The position numbers were made by a program, and so were the translations under genes. From JBBDYG01 sp040901765 (GTDB lineage Bacteria; Planctomycetota; Planctomycetia; Pirellulales; Lacipirellulaceae): 49,708 nt of DNA. Shown here piece after piece: positions 31,733-40,899 of the stretch (positions are counted from its first letter, which is position 1; the number at the start of each line of letters is the position of its first letter). The DNA lies in NCBI GenBank assembly GCA_040901765.1, contig JBBDYG010000012.1:1-49708 (forward strand), written 5' to 3'. The notes under the pieces are model-generated. The model saw nothing but the letters and a program-made list of their open reading frames with translations. It was not told the DNA's origin and searched no databases.

Positions 31733-32683
31733 ATGAACACGATTGAACATATCGTCGCTCTTAAGAGCAAATCCAACTTTGGCCGACAGGCTCCGCCTCA
31801 ACCGGTAGGAGAGATTATGCGGCTATTGCCAGAAACCATATCGAGAACCTTGCGAATGGCTTTCGAGGGACGCAGCACTGCGAGCGGCACAGCGCCTGCA
31901 TGGCTAAATCGCATGTCCGATATTCGGTTCGTCGATTACGATGGAAACGAGGACACGATTCTCAAATTCTCGTGTCCGACAGTTGGAGCGGCTGCACCGG
32001 AGTTGTACGGGCAACGAGAGTTTCCCTGGTCGGAAAGACCTGATGAGAACGACACGGGATTTGACTTATTGGGGGACGTCTTAGCAGACCTAGCGACAAA
32101 GAACACCGATAGCCAACTCTTCGATGGCTCCTTGCTGCGAACTCTCTCACGATTCAAGAACGGAATCAATGGAACATTTCAAGAAATAGAACTCTCTGGC
32201 CACCGATTCACTAAACGCCATCCAGCAGTTATAGATCAAACCGTTATCAATACAGCCAAGGCCTTCTCTTCGGACACGCCAGCTCCCGAACCAGTGCGCA
32301 TTGTCGGTATGTTGGATATGGTACGAGCTAGCACGCAGGCGTTCGCAATCAAGCTCGATGACGGACAGGAAGTGCGAGGAGTAATGTTGAACGGCGAGAT
32401 CGGAGGTCTGTCACATCTCTTGGAAAAGCGAGTATTGGTTCTCGGCCGAGCCGTCTTCCGTCCATCGGGGCGATTATTGCGAGTCGACACGGAATACGTA
32501 CATCCGGCAAGTGCTGACGACGAGTTTTTCTCGCGAGTGCCGCGTGCATCGCGTCGTAGATTGGATGTGCGGCAATTCGTACGAGAGCAATCAAACAAGC
32601 GCGGCGTTGCAGCAATTATTGGCAAGTGGCCTGGAGATGAAACCGATGAACAAATCGAAGTCGCATTGCGGGAACTTAGCTAA
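31733..32683 (+). CDS. Large antitoxin-like partner of a PIN-domain toxin
   Basis: 316 residues from ATG 31733. The N-terminal 230 residues are an unrecognised soluble region (ALKSKSNFGRQAPPQPVGEI, DIRFVDYDGNEDTILKFSCP, EIELSGHRFTKRHPAVIDQT, RIVGMLDMVRASTQAFAIKL). The extreme C-terminus, AAIIGKWPGDETDEQIEVAL-RELS, has the WPGDE-T-(D/E)-E pattern of small antitoxins that pair with PIN toxins. The stop codon is immediately followed by the ATG of the PIN gene. So it looks like an antitoxin tail fused to a large extra domain. Function of the large domain is unknown. Confidence 0.65.
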   Translation: MNTIEHIVALKSKSNFGRQAPPQPVGEIMRLLPETISRTLRMAFEGRSTASGTAPAWLNRMSDIRFVDYDGNEDTILKFSCPTVGAAAPELYGQREFPWSERPDENDTGFDLLGDVLADLATKNTDSQLFDGSLLRTLSRFKNGINGTFQEIELSGHRFTKRHPAVIDQTVINTAKAFSSDTPAPEPVRIVGMLDMVRASTQAFAIKLDDGQEVRGVMLNGEIGGLSHLLEKRVLVLGRAVFRPSGRLLRVDTEYVHPASADDEFFSRVPRASRRRLDVRQFVREQSNKRGVAAIIGKWPGDETDEQIEVALRELS

Positions 32684-33139
32684 ATGGCGAGCACAATCGG
32701 CTACATCCTAGACACCAATATTCTAATACGCCTCATTCGCAATGACGCGTTAGGTAAGTCGATTGACGCCGCGTACAATCTCCGCGCGTCGCTCGCGTCA
32801 AGCATGATTTGCGTCGTAACTGTCGGTGAAATACGAGCCTTCGCCAGGAAGATCGGATGGGGGAAAAAGAAACTGGACGAACTTCAGAAAATCGTTGATG
32901 AACTCGTTTGGATAGACATCAACCGAAGCGAAGTCATTGATGCGTACAGCGAGATTGACTACTACAGCGAGAAGGTTACAAAACCGGCTAATCCAATTGG
33001 ACAGAATGACATGTGGATTGCGGCTGTGGCGAGAGCGTCTGGTGCGACACTTCTAACGACCGACAAGGATTTTGATCATCTCCACAAGGGAAATTACGTC
33101 CATAGGATATGGATCGACCCGAGCGCGACTACACCCTGA
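32684..33139 (+). CDS. PIN-domain (VapC-like) ribonuclease toxin
   Basis: 151 residues. The four acidic PIN residues are visible: D in YILDTNILIRL, E in VVTVGEIRAFARK, D in IGQNDMWIAAVAR and D in LLTTDKDFDHL. The family cleaves RNA with Mg2+ or Mn2+; VapC toxins often cut tRNA or rRNA. The start codon directly follows the stop of the 316-residue partner, so the genes are translationally coupled. All key residues are present and the toxin is probably active. Confidence 0.85.
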   Translation: MASTIGYILDTNILIRLIRNDALGKSIDAAYNLRASLASSMICVVTVGEIRAFARKIGWGKKKLDELQKIVDELVWIDINRSEVIDAYSEIDYYSEKVTKPANPIGQNDMWIAAVARASGATLLTTDKDFDHLHKGNYVHRIWIDPSATTP

Positions 33140-33597
33140 ATACCGATGATGTAAATGTACGCGAATCGGAATCCAGCGGGGGACACGCAACGACCTGTTC
33201 TCAAAAAACATTCCGCGCTCTCTCCCCTTTCCCCCGAACCTCGTGCCCGTCTCCGCCCTGGCACTTTCTGTCAACTACAAAAAACCCGCACCTATTCACT
33301 TCTACGCACTCACGCGAGCTAATAAGGTCCATGCGAAGGAGTTTGCCACCCAAAAAAAAGTGGACAACTTGGTTAACCTCCAAGAAACACGGGAAATCCG
33401 GACGTACAGGTAGCTCCACTGCGCAAAACGTAGAAGAGATCTCTTTTTGCCAACATGACGTGCGCGCAGCGTGGCACAGTGGCACAAATTGAGAAAACTG
33501 CTTCTCGGCGAGGCGTCTAGGTAATCCCACGGGCCGGACTTCGGGTTAGCACCGATATCCTCAGCACACGATCGTACCACGCACAAGTCATCGGACT
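33140..33597. other. Gene-free interval after the toxin gene
   Basis: 458 nt with lower GC than the flanks. Short open frames on both strands overlap each other and lack ribosome sites or recognisable sequence. No RNA gene or strong hairpin seen. Confidence 0.5.
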
Positions 33598-35169
33598 TTA
33601 CTTTGAGCTTCGCCCAACCGCCTCAATCGTCACCGCTTCAAACCGCGCCGCGGACTCCGGCGCTCCGCCCACGGTCAGCGCGATGCGAATGCTGCGGTCC
33701 CACGGGGGCAGGTAGCTGCCGTCGAGTGTGTCGCCCACTTCGTTCCAATTCTGGCCGTCGCGACTGTATGCGAAACTGAACTGGCTGCCGTTGTGGGCGG
33801 TCATGCGAAGGTGGAACTCGCCAGTTGATGGAAACCCTACTTCAGCAGGGCGATCTTCGCGGCCGGCACGGCGTTGCCAAAGGATGGCGCGGTCACGGCG
33901 GACAGCCAAGCCGATGGCGTTGTCTAGGTCGCCAATCGCGGCGATGCCGGCGAACGTGCCTCCTTCGCTATCGGTTAGATCGATGACCGTAGTGGCCTGA
34001 TAGTCGCCCGAAGTACACGAGCGGCCGATCACCGCGGCAGTGAACGGCTCGCGCGAATTGTCGGGAACGGTAAGGACCAGCGCGCCGCCCGTGAGTTCGT
34101 ATAGTGGCACCCGATCTTGCGGCCAAAGCCAGCCAGTTTGCAGCATGGCGCCATCAAATTCGTCGGTGAATGAAGCCTCGTCGTTTCGGCTTGCTTCATT
34201 GAACGGCGCTTTGCCGCGGACGGTGGGACCGCCACCGTGGCCGATGCGCGGCCAGCCTTGGTCGTCGAACGTGATGGGGTCGAGCAACATCTCGCGGCCC
34301 GTGGCGGTAAACGTGTCGGCGGCATAGGCGTGGTAGAGGAACCAGTGCCGGCCCTGCGGATCGACGACGACGCTGCCGTGGCCGGGGCAGCGCCACGATT
34401 GGTTGCCGGTGAGAATCGGGTTACCGGGATATTTCTCCCACGGGCCTTCGACGTTTTGCGCGCGGGCAACGCCGACGGCGTAATTGCAGTCGCGGCCACA
34501 GCAGCCTGCGCCGGCGTAGAGCATGTAGTAATAGCCGTCGCGGAAAAAGATGAACGGGCCTTCGACAAGCTGGCCTTCCCACTCGGCGTCGTTGCGAAGA
34601 ATCTCTTTACGCTCGCCGGTGAGCTTGAGGCAGTCGTCGGTAAGGCGCTGAAGCCACAGCGGCGTCGGTTGCTTGCGGCTGTTGCCGTCTTCTTTCCAGA
34701 CGAGCCAGCGCTGGCCTTCTTGATCGGAGAAAGCCATCGCGTCGATCGAGCCGGCTTCTTGCGCCACAAGCTCGCCCTGGTCGGTGTAGGGCCCGGTGGG
34801 TGAATCGGCGGTGGCGACAGCGAGCGCGAGGCGATTCTCTTTGTTGCGGCCCGTGTAGTAGATGTAGTACCGGCCGTCGTGCGTGGCGATTTCCGGTGCC
34901 CAGAAGTTGCTGGTGGCCCACTCGGGCCGCTCGAGCATTGCGAAGCCCTTGAGTTCCCAATTCACGAGGTCGCGCGAGTGAAGTATTGGAAACTGCGGAC
35001 CCCATTCAGACGACGTGGCGGTTGCGTAGTAGTCGTCGCCGACGCGGATCACCGACGGGTCGGGGTAATCGCCGGCGCGGACGGGGTTTACATATTCCGG
35101 TTCCGGCTCGGCGGCAGCCACGTTCAACGGAACCAGAAGCAGTGCGAGTAGGACAGCGCGACAATACAT
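33598..35169 (-). CDS. Glycoside hydrolase family 43-like secreted enzyme
   Basis: 523 residues with signal peptide MYCRAVLLALLLVPLNVAAA. Five-bladed propeller of GH43: NPVRAGDYPDPSVIRVGDDY (catalytic base Asp in DYPDPS), ATSNFWAPEIATHDGRYYIY, EAGSIDAMAFSDQEG (pKa-modulating Asp) and EGQLVEGPFIFFRDGYYYML (general acid Glu). The C-terminal 180 residues form a beta-sandwich (FTDEFDGAMLQTGWLWPQDR, TVIDLTDSEGGTFAGIAAIG, QFSFAYSRDGQNWNEVGDTL) like the accessory domain of beta-xylosidase/arabinofuranosidase members. Probably acts on arabinose- or xylose-containing glycans outside the cytoplasm. Single gene, convergent with the toxin operon. Confidence 0.9.
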   Translation of the reverse strand: MYCRAVLLALLLVPLNVAAAEPEPEYVNPVRAGDYPDPSVIRVGDDYYATATSSEWGPQFPILHSRDLVNWELKGFAMLERPEWATSNFWAPEIATHDGRYYIYYTGRNKENRLALAVATADSPTGPYTDQGELVAQEAGSIDAMAFSDQEGQRWLVWKEDGNSRKQPTPLWLQRLTDDCLKLTGERKEILRNDAEWEGQLVEGPFIFFRDGYYYMLYAGAGCCGRDCNYAVGVARAQNVEGPWEKYPGNPILTGNQSWRCPGHGSVVVDPQGRHWFLYHAYAADTFTATGREMLLDPITFDDQGWPRIGHGGGPTVRGKAPFNEASRNDEASFTDEFDGAMLQTGWLWPQDRVPLYELTGGALVLTVPDNSREPFTAAVIGRSCTSGDYQATTVIDLTDSEGGTFAGIAAIGDLDNAIGLAVRRDRAILWQRRAGREDRPAEVGFPSTGEFHLRMTAHNGSQFSFAYSRDGQNWNEVGDTLDGSYLPPWDRSIRIALTVGGAPESAARFEAVTIEAVGRSSK

Positions 35170-35265
35170 GGGTATGCTCCGGTGCGAGTAATTCAGTGAA
35201 AGTCGATTGTAGCAGGAAGAACAAAGATAACCACGAGCCTCAGCGAACTCGGTGGAAGAAATCGA

Positions 35266-35421
35266 AAACCGCTGATAGACGCTAATGTCCGCTAATGGAA
35301 ATCAGTCAGAACTTGTCGCATTGGGACACTTGGCAAATACGGTGAGGACGACAGAAGATCGTAAAGATCGCAAGCGAGAGACAGGATTTTATTAGCGCGA
35401 ATTAGCGTCAATTAGCGGTTT
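35266..35421. repeat. Inverted-repeat cassette 2 (GCTAAT words)
   Basis: Arms 35266-35296 and 35391-35421 are inverted copies, 26 of 31 positions matching. Each arm is built from near-repeats of CGCTAAT. It occupies the 370-nt spacer between divergent genes, which otherwise shows no gene. Confidence 0.7.
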
Positions 35422-35539
35422 GTAATTTGCTAGACCTGCTTCCGATTGCGGCTATTCGAAAGTAGTTGGCGTGATACAGGAGATCTGGTATGATGGCATT
35501 CGATTCAGCATCCCGCCGGCCGCAGCCCCCCCACCTCTT

Positions 35540-38500
35540 ATGGCCGTGAAGCGACTCATTGCGTTCGTATTATTCGCTGCGCTGGCGTCGCGCGCTTTCG
35601 CGGAAGTGCCGATTGATATCGTGCCGCCGCAGATCGACTTTATCCGCGACGTGCGGCCGATTTTTGAGCGATCGTGCTACACTTGCCACGGCGCGGAAAA
35701 GCAGAAAAGTGAGTATCGGCTCGATGTGCGCGACGTGGCGCTAAAGGGTGGCGAGCTTTACGCACCGAGCATTGTGCCGGGGAAAAGCGATGAGAGTCCG
35801 CTCCTCCAGTTCGTAACAGGCGACGGCGACCTGACGATGCCGCCCGAAGGCGAACAGCTTTCGGATCGCGAGATCGCAATCCTGCGCGCGTGGATCGACG
35901 GAGGAGCGGTGTGGCCTGATGAAGTTGCCGGCGAGGTTGTTGATAAGGCCGACTGGTGGTCGTGGCAACCGCTCACGCGGCCCGCAGTGCCTGAAGTGGA
36001 GCACGACGGTAATTCGCCGCGGATTGCCAACCCGATTGATGCGTTCATTGTGTCGGAGCTTGCGCGGCACGAATTGCGACAGGCGCCGCAGGCCGATCGG
36101 CGGACGCTGATCCGTCGGGTGTATTTCGATTTGATCGGCTTGCCGCCGACGCCGGAAGAAGTGGCGGTGTTTCTCGCGGATGACGACCCGCGAGCGTACG
36201 AAGTATTGATCGACAAGCTGCTTGCTTCGCCGCGTTACGGGGAACGCTGGGCGCGACACTGGATGGACGCCGCACACTTTGCCGAGACGCATGGCCACGA
36301 TCAGGACCGCATTCGCGAACATGCCTGGCCCTATCGCGACTATTTGATCGCTGCGCTCAATTCCGATAAGCCGTATGGGCAGTTCATTCAGGAACAAGTC
36401 GCGGGCGATGCGCTGTTTCCCAACGATCCGCAGGCGACGGTCGCGCTGGGGTTTCTCGCCGCGGGGCCGTGGGATGAAAGCTCGCTGCGCGACATCCTGG
36501 AAGACACGATCGACCGGCAGATCGGGCGATACCTCGACCGCGACGACATGTTGTCCAACGCGATGAACAACGTGGTGAGCCTGACCGTGCAGTGCGCGCG
36601 GTGTCACGACCATAAGTTTGACGCGATTCCGCAAGACGATTATTACGCCCTGCAAGCGGTGTTCGCGGGAGTTGAACGGGCGAATCGGGTAGTGGATCAT
36701 TCGCCCGAAGTGAAGCATCGCAGGCTGGAACTAACCGCCCTGAAACAGGCGCTTGAGCAGCCAACGGACGAATTACATGCCGAACTCTTAGCCGTCGATG
36801 CGCAGCGGCAAGTCGCTGAGTGGGAGCAGCAACTTAGTGGCAACCGCGTTCGCTGGTTGGAGCTTGATCCGGAAACGTTTACATCGGCCGAGGGCACAAC
36901 GCTTGTAGAACAGCCCGACCATTCGTTGTTGGCCTCCGGTGCGCGGCCCGATCGGGATACCTACACGATTACCGCGCCGCTTCCGCTTGAGACCGCGACG
37001 GCGATACGGGTAGAGGTGCTGACGCACGACAGCCTGCCGCTCGGCGGGCCGGGGCGGCAGGACAACGGCAACCTGCATCTGTCGGAAATCGAAATCCGTG
37101 CCGGCGACGCCGAGGATCCGCTGGTGGCGATTGCCTCCACCGCGGCCGACTTCAATCAGCCGGATTGGGGCATCGAGAAAGCGGTCGATGGTGTGTCGCA
37201 GACGGCATGGGGCGTTTATCCCCGCGTCGGCGAGCCGCACGAAGCGGTATTTGAATTGAAAGAGCCTTTGCGCGCGCCCAGCGCGTCGCGTGTGACGGTG
37301 ATTCTGAAGCAGAACCACGGCGGCGGTCACCTGATTGGGCGAGTGCGATTGTCGGTGACGGACGCCGCTCCGCCGGTGGGGATCGACCTGTTGCCCGCCG
37401 AAGTCGCGGCGATTTTGAAGGTTCCCGCCGCCGAGCGAAGCGACGCGCAGCGGCTGGCGCTTGCCGTGCATCAACGTCGAACCGAGGTCGAGCGAGAACT
37501 GGCGGCACTTCCGCCTTCGTCGCTCGTGTACGCGGCGGCGAGCGACTTTGAACCGGATGGCGGCCTCAAACCGCCGCCCGGGCCGAGACCAATTCATCTG
37601 CTCCACCGCGGCGACATCAATCAGCCGCGCGAATCGGTCGAGCCAGGCGCGCTGTCGTGCGTAGCGGTCCTGCCATCGCGGTTCGACGTCTCCACTTCGG
37701 GCCATGAATCGGAGCGCCGCGCGGCGCTTGCTCGCTGGCTGACCGATCGGAACAATCCACTCACCTGGCGATCGATCGTCAATCGCGTGTGGCACCATCA
37801 CTTCGGTGCGGGCATCGTGCCGACACTCAACGACTTCGGCCACCTCGGCAGCACGCCGTCGCATCCACAGTTGCTCGACTGGCTGGCGGTGGAGTTCCGC
37901 GACGGCGGGCAGTCGCTTAAGACATTGCACCGAATGATCGTCACCAGCGAAACGTACCGACAGAGCGCAAGCATCGCGGCGCACGATCCGAATGTTGCAA
38001 TTCACGCGCAAGCAATCGATGCCGACAATCGTCTGCTATGGCGAATGAACCGCGTGCGGCTCGATGCGGAATGCATTCACGACGCGGTGCTGGAGTTCAC
38101 GGGGCGGCTCGACCTGCGGATGGGTGGCCCTTCCGACCGGCAGTTTTCAACGTCGCCGGGCGTGCATGTGACGCCGGTGGTCGATTACAAAGCGTTCGAC
38201 GTGAACGGTTCCACGGCGCAGCGGCGCAGCGTTTATCGATTCTTGTTCCGCACGCTGCCAGACCCGCTGATGGAAGCGCTCGATTGCCCTTCGGGCGATC
38301 AGATCACACCGGTGCGGGCCAACACGGTAACCGTGCAGCAGGCGCTTGCGATGTGGAACGATGCGTTTGTGCTGGCGAGTTGCGAACACTTGGCGAACCG
38401 ATTAGCAAATGAGACCGCGGCGTCCGACAAGCGTGTTGCTATGGCAGTGGAACTCGTGTTCGGCCGGCCCGCAACGGACGAAGAACTGCGGAATTTGGCC

Positions 38501-38578
38501 GCGTACGCAGAGCAACACGGCTTGGCCAACATGTGCCGCCTGCTGTTCAATGCGAATGAGTTGTTATTTGTGAATTGA
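35540..38578 (+). CDS. Large PSD1 cytochrome-like / DUF1549 / DUF1553 protein
   Basis: 1012 residues from ATG 35540 (MAVKRLIAFVLFAALASRAF signal). Haem-like CYTCHGAEKQKSEYRLDVRD near residue 35 (planctomycete cytochrome C domain), then DUF1549 (TLIRRVYFDLIGLPPTPEEV, YGERWARHWMDAAHFAETHG, LTVQCARCHDHKFDAIPQDD with a second CxxCH). A discoidin-like insert spans about 450-650 (HLSEIEIRAGDAEDPLVAIA), and DUF1553 completes the protein (ALARWLTDRNNPLTWRSIVN, VWHHHFGAGIVPTLNDFGHL, RMNRVRLDAECIHDAVLEFT). Followed by its DUF1501 partner on the same strand. Secreted or periplasmic; presumed role in organic-matter degradation is unproven. The discoidin-like region suggests carbohydrate binding. Confidence 0.9.
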   Translation: MAVKRLIAFVLFAALASRAFAEVPIDIVPPQIDFIRDVRPIFERSCYTCHGAEKQKSEYRLDVRDVALKGGELYAPSIVPGKSDESPLLQFVTGDGDLTMPPEGEQLSDREIAILRAWIDGGAVWPDEVAGEVVDKADWWSWQPLTRPAVPEVEHDGNSPRIANPIDAFIVSELARHELRQAPQADRRTLIRRVYFDLIGLPPTPEEVAVFLADDDPRAYEVLIDKLLASPRYGERWARHWMDAAHFAETHGHDQDRIREHAWPYRDYLIAALNSDKPYGQFIQEQVAGDALFPNDPQATVALGFLAAGPWDESSLRDILEDTIDRQIGRYLDRDDMLSNAMNNVVSLTVQCARCHDHKFDAIPQDDYYALQAVFAGVERANRVVDHSPEVKHRRLELTALKQALEQPTDELHAELLAVDAQRQVAEWEQQLSGNRVRWLELDPETFTSAEGTTLVEQPDHSLLASGARPDRDTYTITAPLPLETATAIRVEVLTHDSLPLGGPGRQDNGNLHLSEIEIRAGDAEDPLVAIASTAADFNQPDWGIEKAVDGVSQTAWGVYPRVGEPHEAVFELKEPLRAPSASRVTVILKQNHGGGHLIGRVRLSVTDAAPPVGIDLLPAEVAAILKVPAAERSDAQRLALAVHQRRTEVERELAALPPSSLVYAAASDFEPDGGLKPPPGPRPIHLLHRGDINQPRESVEPGALSCVAVLPSRFDVSTSGHESERRAALARWLTDRNNPLTWRSIVNRVWHHHFGAGIVPTLNDFGHLGSTPSHPQLLDWLAVEFRDGGQSLKTLHRMIVTSETYRQSASIAAHDPNVAIHAQAIDADNRLLWRMNRVRLDAECIHDAVLEFTGRLDLRMGGPSDRQFSTSPGVHVTPVVDYKAFDVNGSTAQRRSVYRFLFRTLPDPLMEALDCPSGDQITPVRANTVTVQQALAMWNDAFVLASCEHLANRLANETAASDKRVAMAVELVFGRPATDEELRNLAAYAEQHGLANMCRLLFNANELLFVN

Positions 38579-38610
38579 CAAGACGATTTTGAGAATAAGA
38601 AAATGTTTTT

Positions 38611-38758
38611 ACAGGAGGCAGCAGAGGTAGCAGAGAGAAGGCCAAGACGAGGCGATGACGAGTAAAGGCCACCAAGTGATCTCGGCACCGAAAGCACCTT
38701 CTGCGTAGATCATATATTTCTTCCGTGTTCATTCTCTGCTTTCTCTGCTACCTCCTGT
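38611..38758. repeat. Inverted-repeat cassette 3 (AGCAGAG words)
   Basis: Arms 38611-38636 and 38733-38758 are inverted copies with 3 mismatches in 26. Each arm repeats AGCAGAG. It lies between the DUF1549 and DUF1501 genes of one pair, so the pair would have to be transcribed through this structure. Confidence 0.75.
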
Positions 38759-38780
38759 TCAAATTTGTTTTGACTTGACC

Positions 38781-40175
38781 ATGCCTTCACGACGCGAATT
38801 TCTGCAAACGCTTGGCGGCGGTTTTGGCGCGGTGGCGCTGGCGGACTTGCTGGTTCATGCGGGTGAATTAACCACAGGTCCGCATTATCGGCCGCGGGTG
38901 CGGCGGGTGATTCAACTGTTTATGAATGGCGGCGCGAGCCAAGCGGATTTATTCGATTACAAACCCGCTCTGGAACGGCTTCACGGCCTGCCGTTCGATC
39001 CGGGCATGGGGATCCGAGTCGAGGCGGCGACCAGCGCTCCCGGGACGGTGCTCAAGCCGCCCGTGCCGCTTCGCCGGCATGGCGAGTGTGGCCGGTGGGT
39101 GAGTGATTTGCTACCTCATATGGCGCAGCATGTCGATGACATGGCGTTCATGATGGCAATGGCCAGCCGCACGAACGTGCATGGGCCGGGCAGTTATTTG
39201 ATGAACACCGGATTCCTACTGCCGGGGTTTCCCTGCATGGGGGCTTGGATCAGCTACGCACTGGGACGCTTGGCGGACAATCTGCCGACGTTCGTCGTGC
39301 TGCCCGACCGGCGCGGGCTGCCTTACAACCAAAAGGGAAACTTCGGCGCCGGCTTCCTGCCGGTGCAACACCAGGGGACGGTCGTCAATACCGCGGGCAC
39401 GGAGCCGATATCCCATCTGCGCGCGGCGGACATCGGGAAGTTTGTAACCGCGGATGCGGAACGTGATGGCCTCGCGCTGTTGGGCCGAATCAATCGCGCG
39501 CATGCGGCCGCAAACGACGGCGATGCGCGGCTGGAAGCTCGCGTCGAGGCCTACGAGCTCGCCGCTAAGATGCAGATCAGCGCGCCCGAAGTGTTTGATC
39601 TTTCGCGCGAAACGGAAAACATTCAACGGCTGTACGGTCTCGACGCCGAACCAACCGCTGACTTTGGGGGTCGGTGCCTGGTTGCCCGACGGATGATCGA
39701 ACGGGGCGTGCGGTTTGTGCAAGTCTGGAGCGGCGCCGGCGGACCCACGAACAATTGGGACAACCACGGCAGCATGTCGAAGGAGTTGCCGCCGATGTGC
39801 GCCGCGACCGACAAGCCGATCGCGGGGCTACTGACCGACCTCAAGCAGCGGGGCCTGCTGGAAGATACGCTCGTGCTGTGGAGCACGGAGTTTGGCCGGA
39901 TGCCGTTCTCGCAAGGCGGCGATGGCCGCGACCACAACGGCGGCGTTTTCGCCGGGTGGATGTGCGGCGCGGGCGTCAAACCAGGCGTCGCCTACGGTGA
40001 GAGCGACGAGTGGAGTTGGCGGGCGGCCAACGACATCACCACCACCTATGACTTTCACGCCACGGTGCTGCATCTGCTGGGCATCGACCACGAACGGCTG
40101 ACGGTGCTGCACAACGGCGCGAACCGGCGGCTAACGGACGTGCATGGACATGTGGTGCAGGCTGTGTTGGCGTAA
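38781..40175 (+). CDS. DUF1501 secreted protein, second copy
   Basis: 464 residues from ATG 38781. Tat-like leader SRREFLQTLGGGFGAVALAD, FMNGGASQADLFDYKPALER, VSDLLPHMAQHVDDMAFMMA, MNTGFLLPGFPCMGAWISYA, GGRCLVARRMIERGVRFVQV, TNNWDNHGSMSKELPPMCAA, LVLWSTEFGRMPFSQGGDGR and DHNGGVFAGWMCGAGVKPGV are the standard DUF1501 signatures. Distinct subfamily from the 2933-4201 protein. Partner of the large DUF1549/DUF1553 protein upstream, separated by an inverted-repeat cassette. Reaction unknown. Confidence 0.9.
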   Translation: MPSRREFLQTLGGGFGAVALADLLVHAGELTTGPHYRPRVRRVIQLFMNGGASQADLFDYKPALERLHGLPFDPGMGIRVEAATSAPGTVLKPPVPLRRHGECGRWVSDLLPHMAQHVDDMAFMMAMASRTNVHGPGSYLMNTGFLLPGFPCMGAWISYALGRLADNLPTFVVLPDRRGLPYNQKGNFGAGFLPVQHQGTVVNTAGTEPISHLRAADIGKFVTADAERDGLALLGRINRAHAAANDGDARLEARVEAYELAAKMQISAPEVFDLSRETENIQRLYGLDAEPTADFGGRCLVARRMIERGVRFVQVWSGAGGPTNNWDNHGSMSKELPPMCAATDKPIAGLLTDLKQRGLLEDTLVLWSTEFGRMPFSQGGDGRDHNGGVFAGWMCGAGVKPGVAYGESDEWSWRAANDITTTYDFHATVLHLLGIDHERLTVLHNGANRRLTDVHGHVVQAVLA

Positions 40176-40315
40176 AATCTCCGGTCGGAAGGCTGCGACA
40201 TAGCACGAATCCCAGTGTGGTGTAGAAGCCGGGACTGGCGATCCGTTGCGAAAGCGATTAATCGTAGGATGTATCGAGACTGATCAATCCCTATTTGTTG
40301 CATTAGTAGTTCGCG

Positions 40316-40674
40316 ATGGACATTGTTTACATCGAAACGTCAATCGTAAGTCACGCGACTGCTCGTCCTAGCTCTGATCCTACGACTGCGGTCCCATTCT
40401 CGATGAGAATCCGGACGTTGATGCGGTTGCCGACGAACTCATCGCCCGCTCCCTAATTCCAGCGGAGGCGCGACTGGACGCTTTGCACGTCGCCACCGCG
40501 GCGCTCGCGGGTGTACAATACTTGTTGACCCAGAACTGTCGGCACATTGCAAACGCGCACGTGCTGCCGCGCGTCTACCGATTGCTCGACGACCTGGGAC
40601 TTTCTGGACTGCTGATTTGCACGCCGGTTGAATTTCTCGGAGGTTTGTCCGATGACGAAAAACCCGATCCTTAA
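40316..40674 (+). pseudogene. PIN-domain toxin gene with internal deletion and frameshift
   Basis: Starts MDIVYIETSIVSHATARPSS-DP, the N-terminus of a VapC-type PIN protein with ETSIVS at the first active-site position. The frame then shifts and resumes as DENPDVDAVADELIARSLIP, ARLDALHVATAALAGVQYLL, TQNCRHIANAHV. The middle of the domain (roughly 60-70 residues with one acidic active-site residue) is missing. The toxin is dead, while the downstream antitoxin-like gene is intact and overlaps the 3' end by 23 nt. Confidence 0.8.
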
Positions 40675-40876
40675 CGAGTTGTATGGTATACGTGCCCGGA
40701 TTCTCGCGGACCATGGCGATGACCTTAGAGGCTACATGCATAGTGAGCTTGAACGCCTGAAGTCGGAGGGCCACCCGATCGCTCGGATTAAGCAACGAAC
40801 AATCCGATGCACGGGAGCGGCCAAGCCAAGCGATTTGCCGAGGGAGCAACTTTCGTCGCCTCCCGGTGATCGGTAG
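40652..40876 (+). CDS. Small antitoxin-like protein, partner of decayed PIN toxin
   Basis: 74 residues from ATG 40652 (MTKNPILNELYGIRARILAD). A helical N-terminal part with ELYGIRARIL and DDLRGYMHSELERLKSEGHP is the usual layout of partners encoded directly after this type of PIN gene. The C-terminal tail (IKQRTIRCTGAAKPSDL ... SSPPGDR) is polar. It overlaps the decayed toxin by 23 nt. Its survival after loss of the toxin suggests neutral retention or cross-protection against a related toxin elsewhere. Confidence 0.7.
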   Translation: MTKNPILNELYGIRARILADHGDDLRGYMHSELERLKSEGHPIARIKQRTIRCTGAAKPSDLPREQLSSPPGDR

Positions 40877-40899
40877 CAATCGGTCTAAGCAGCTTTGTC

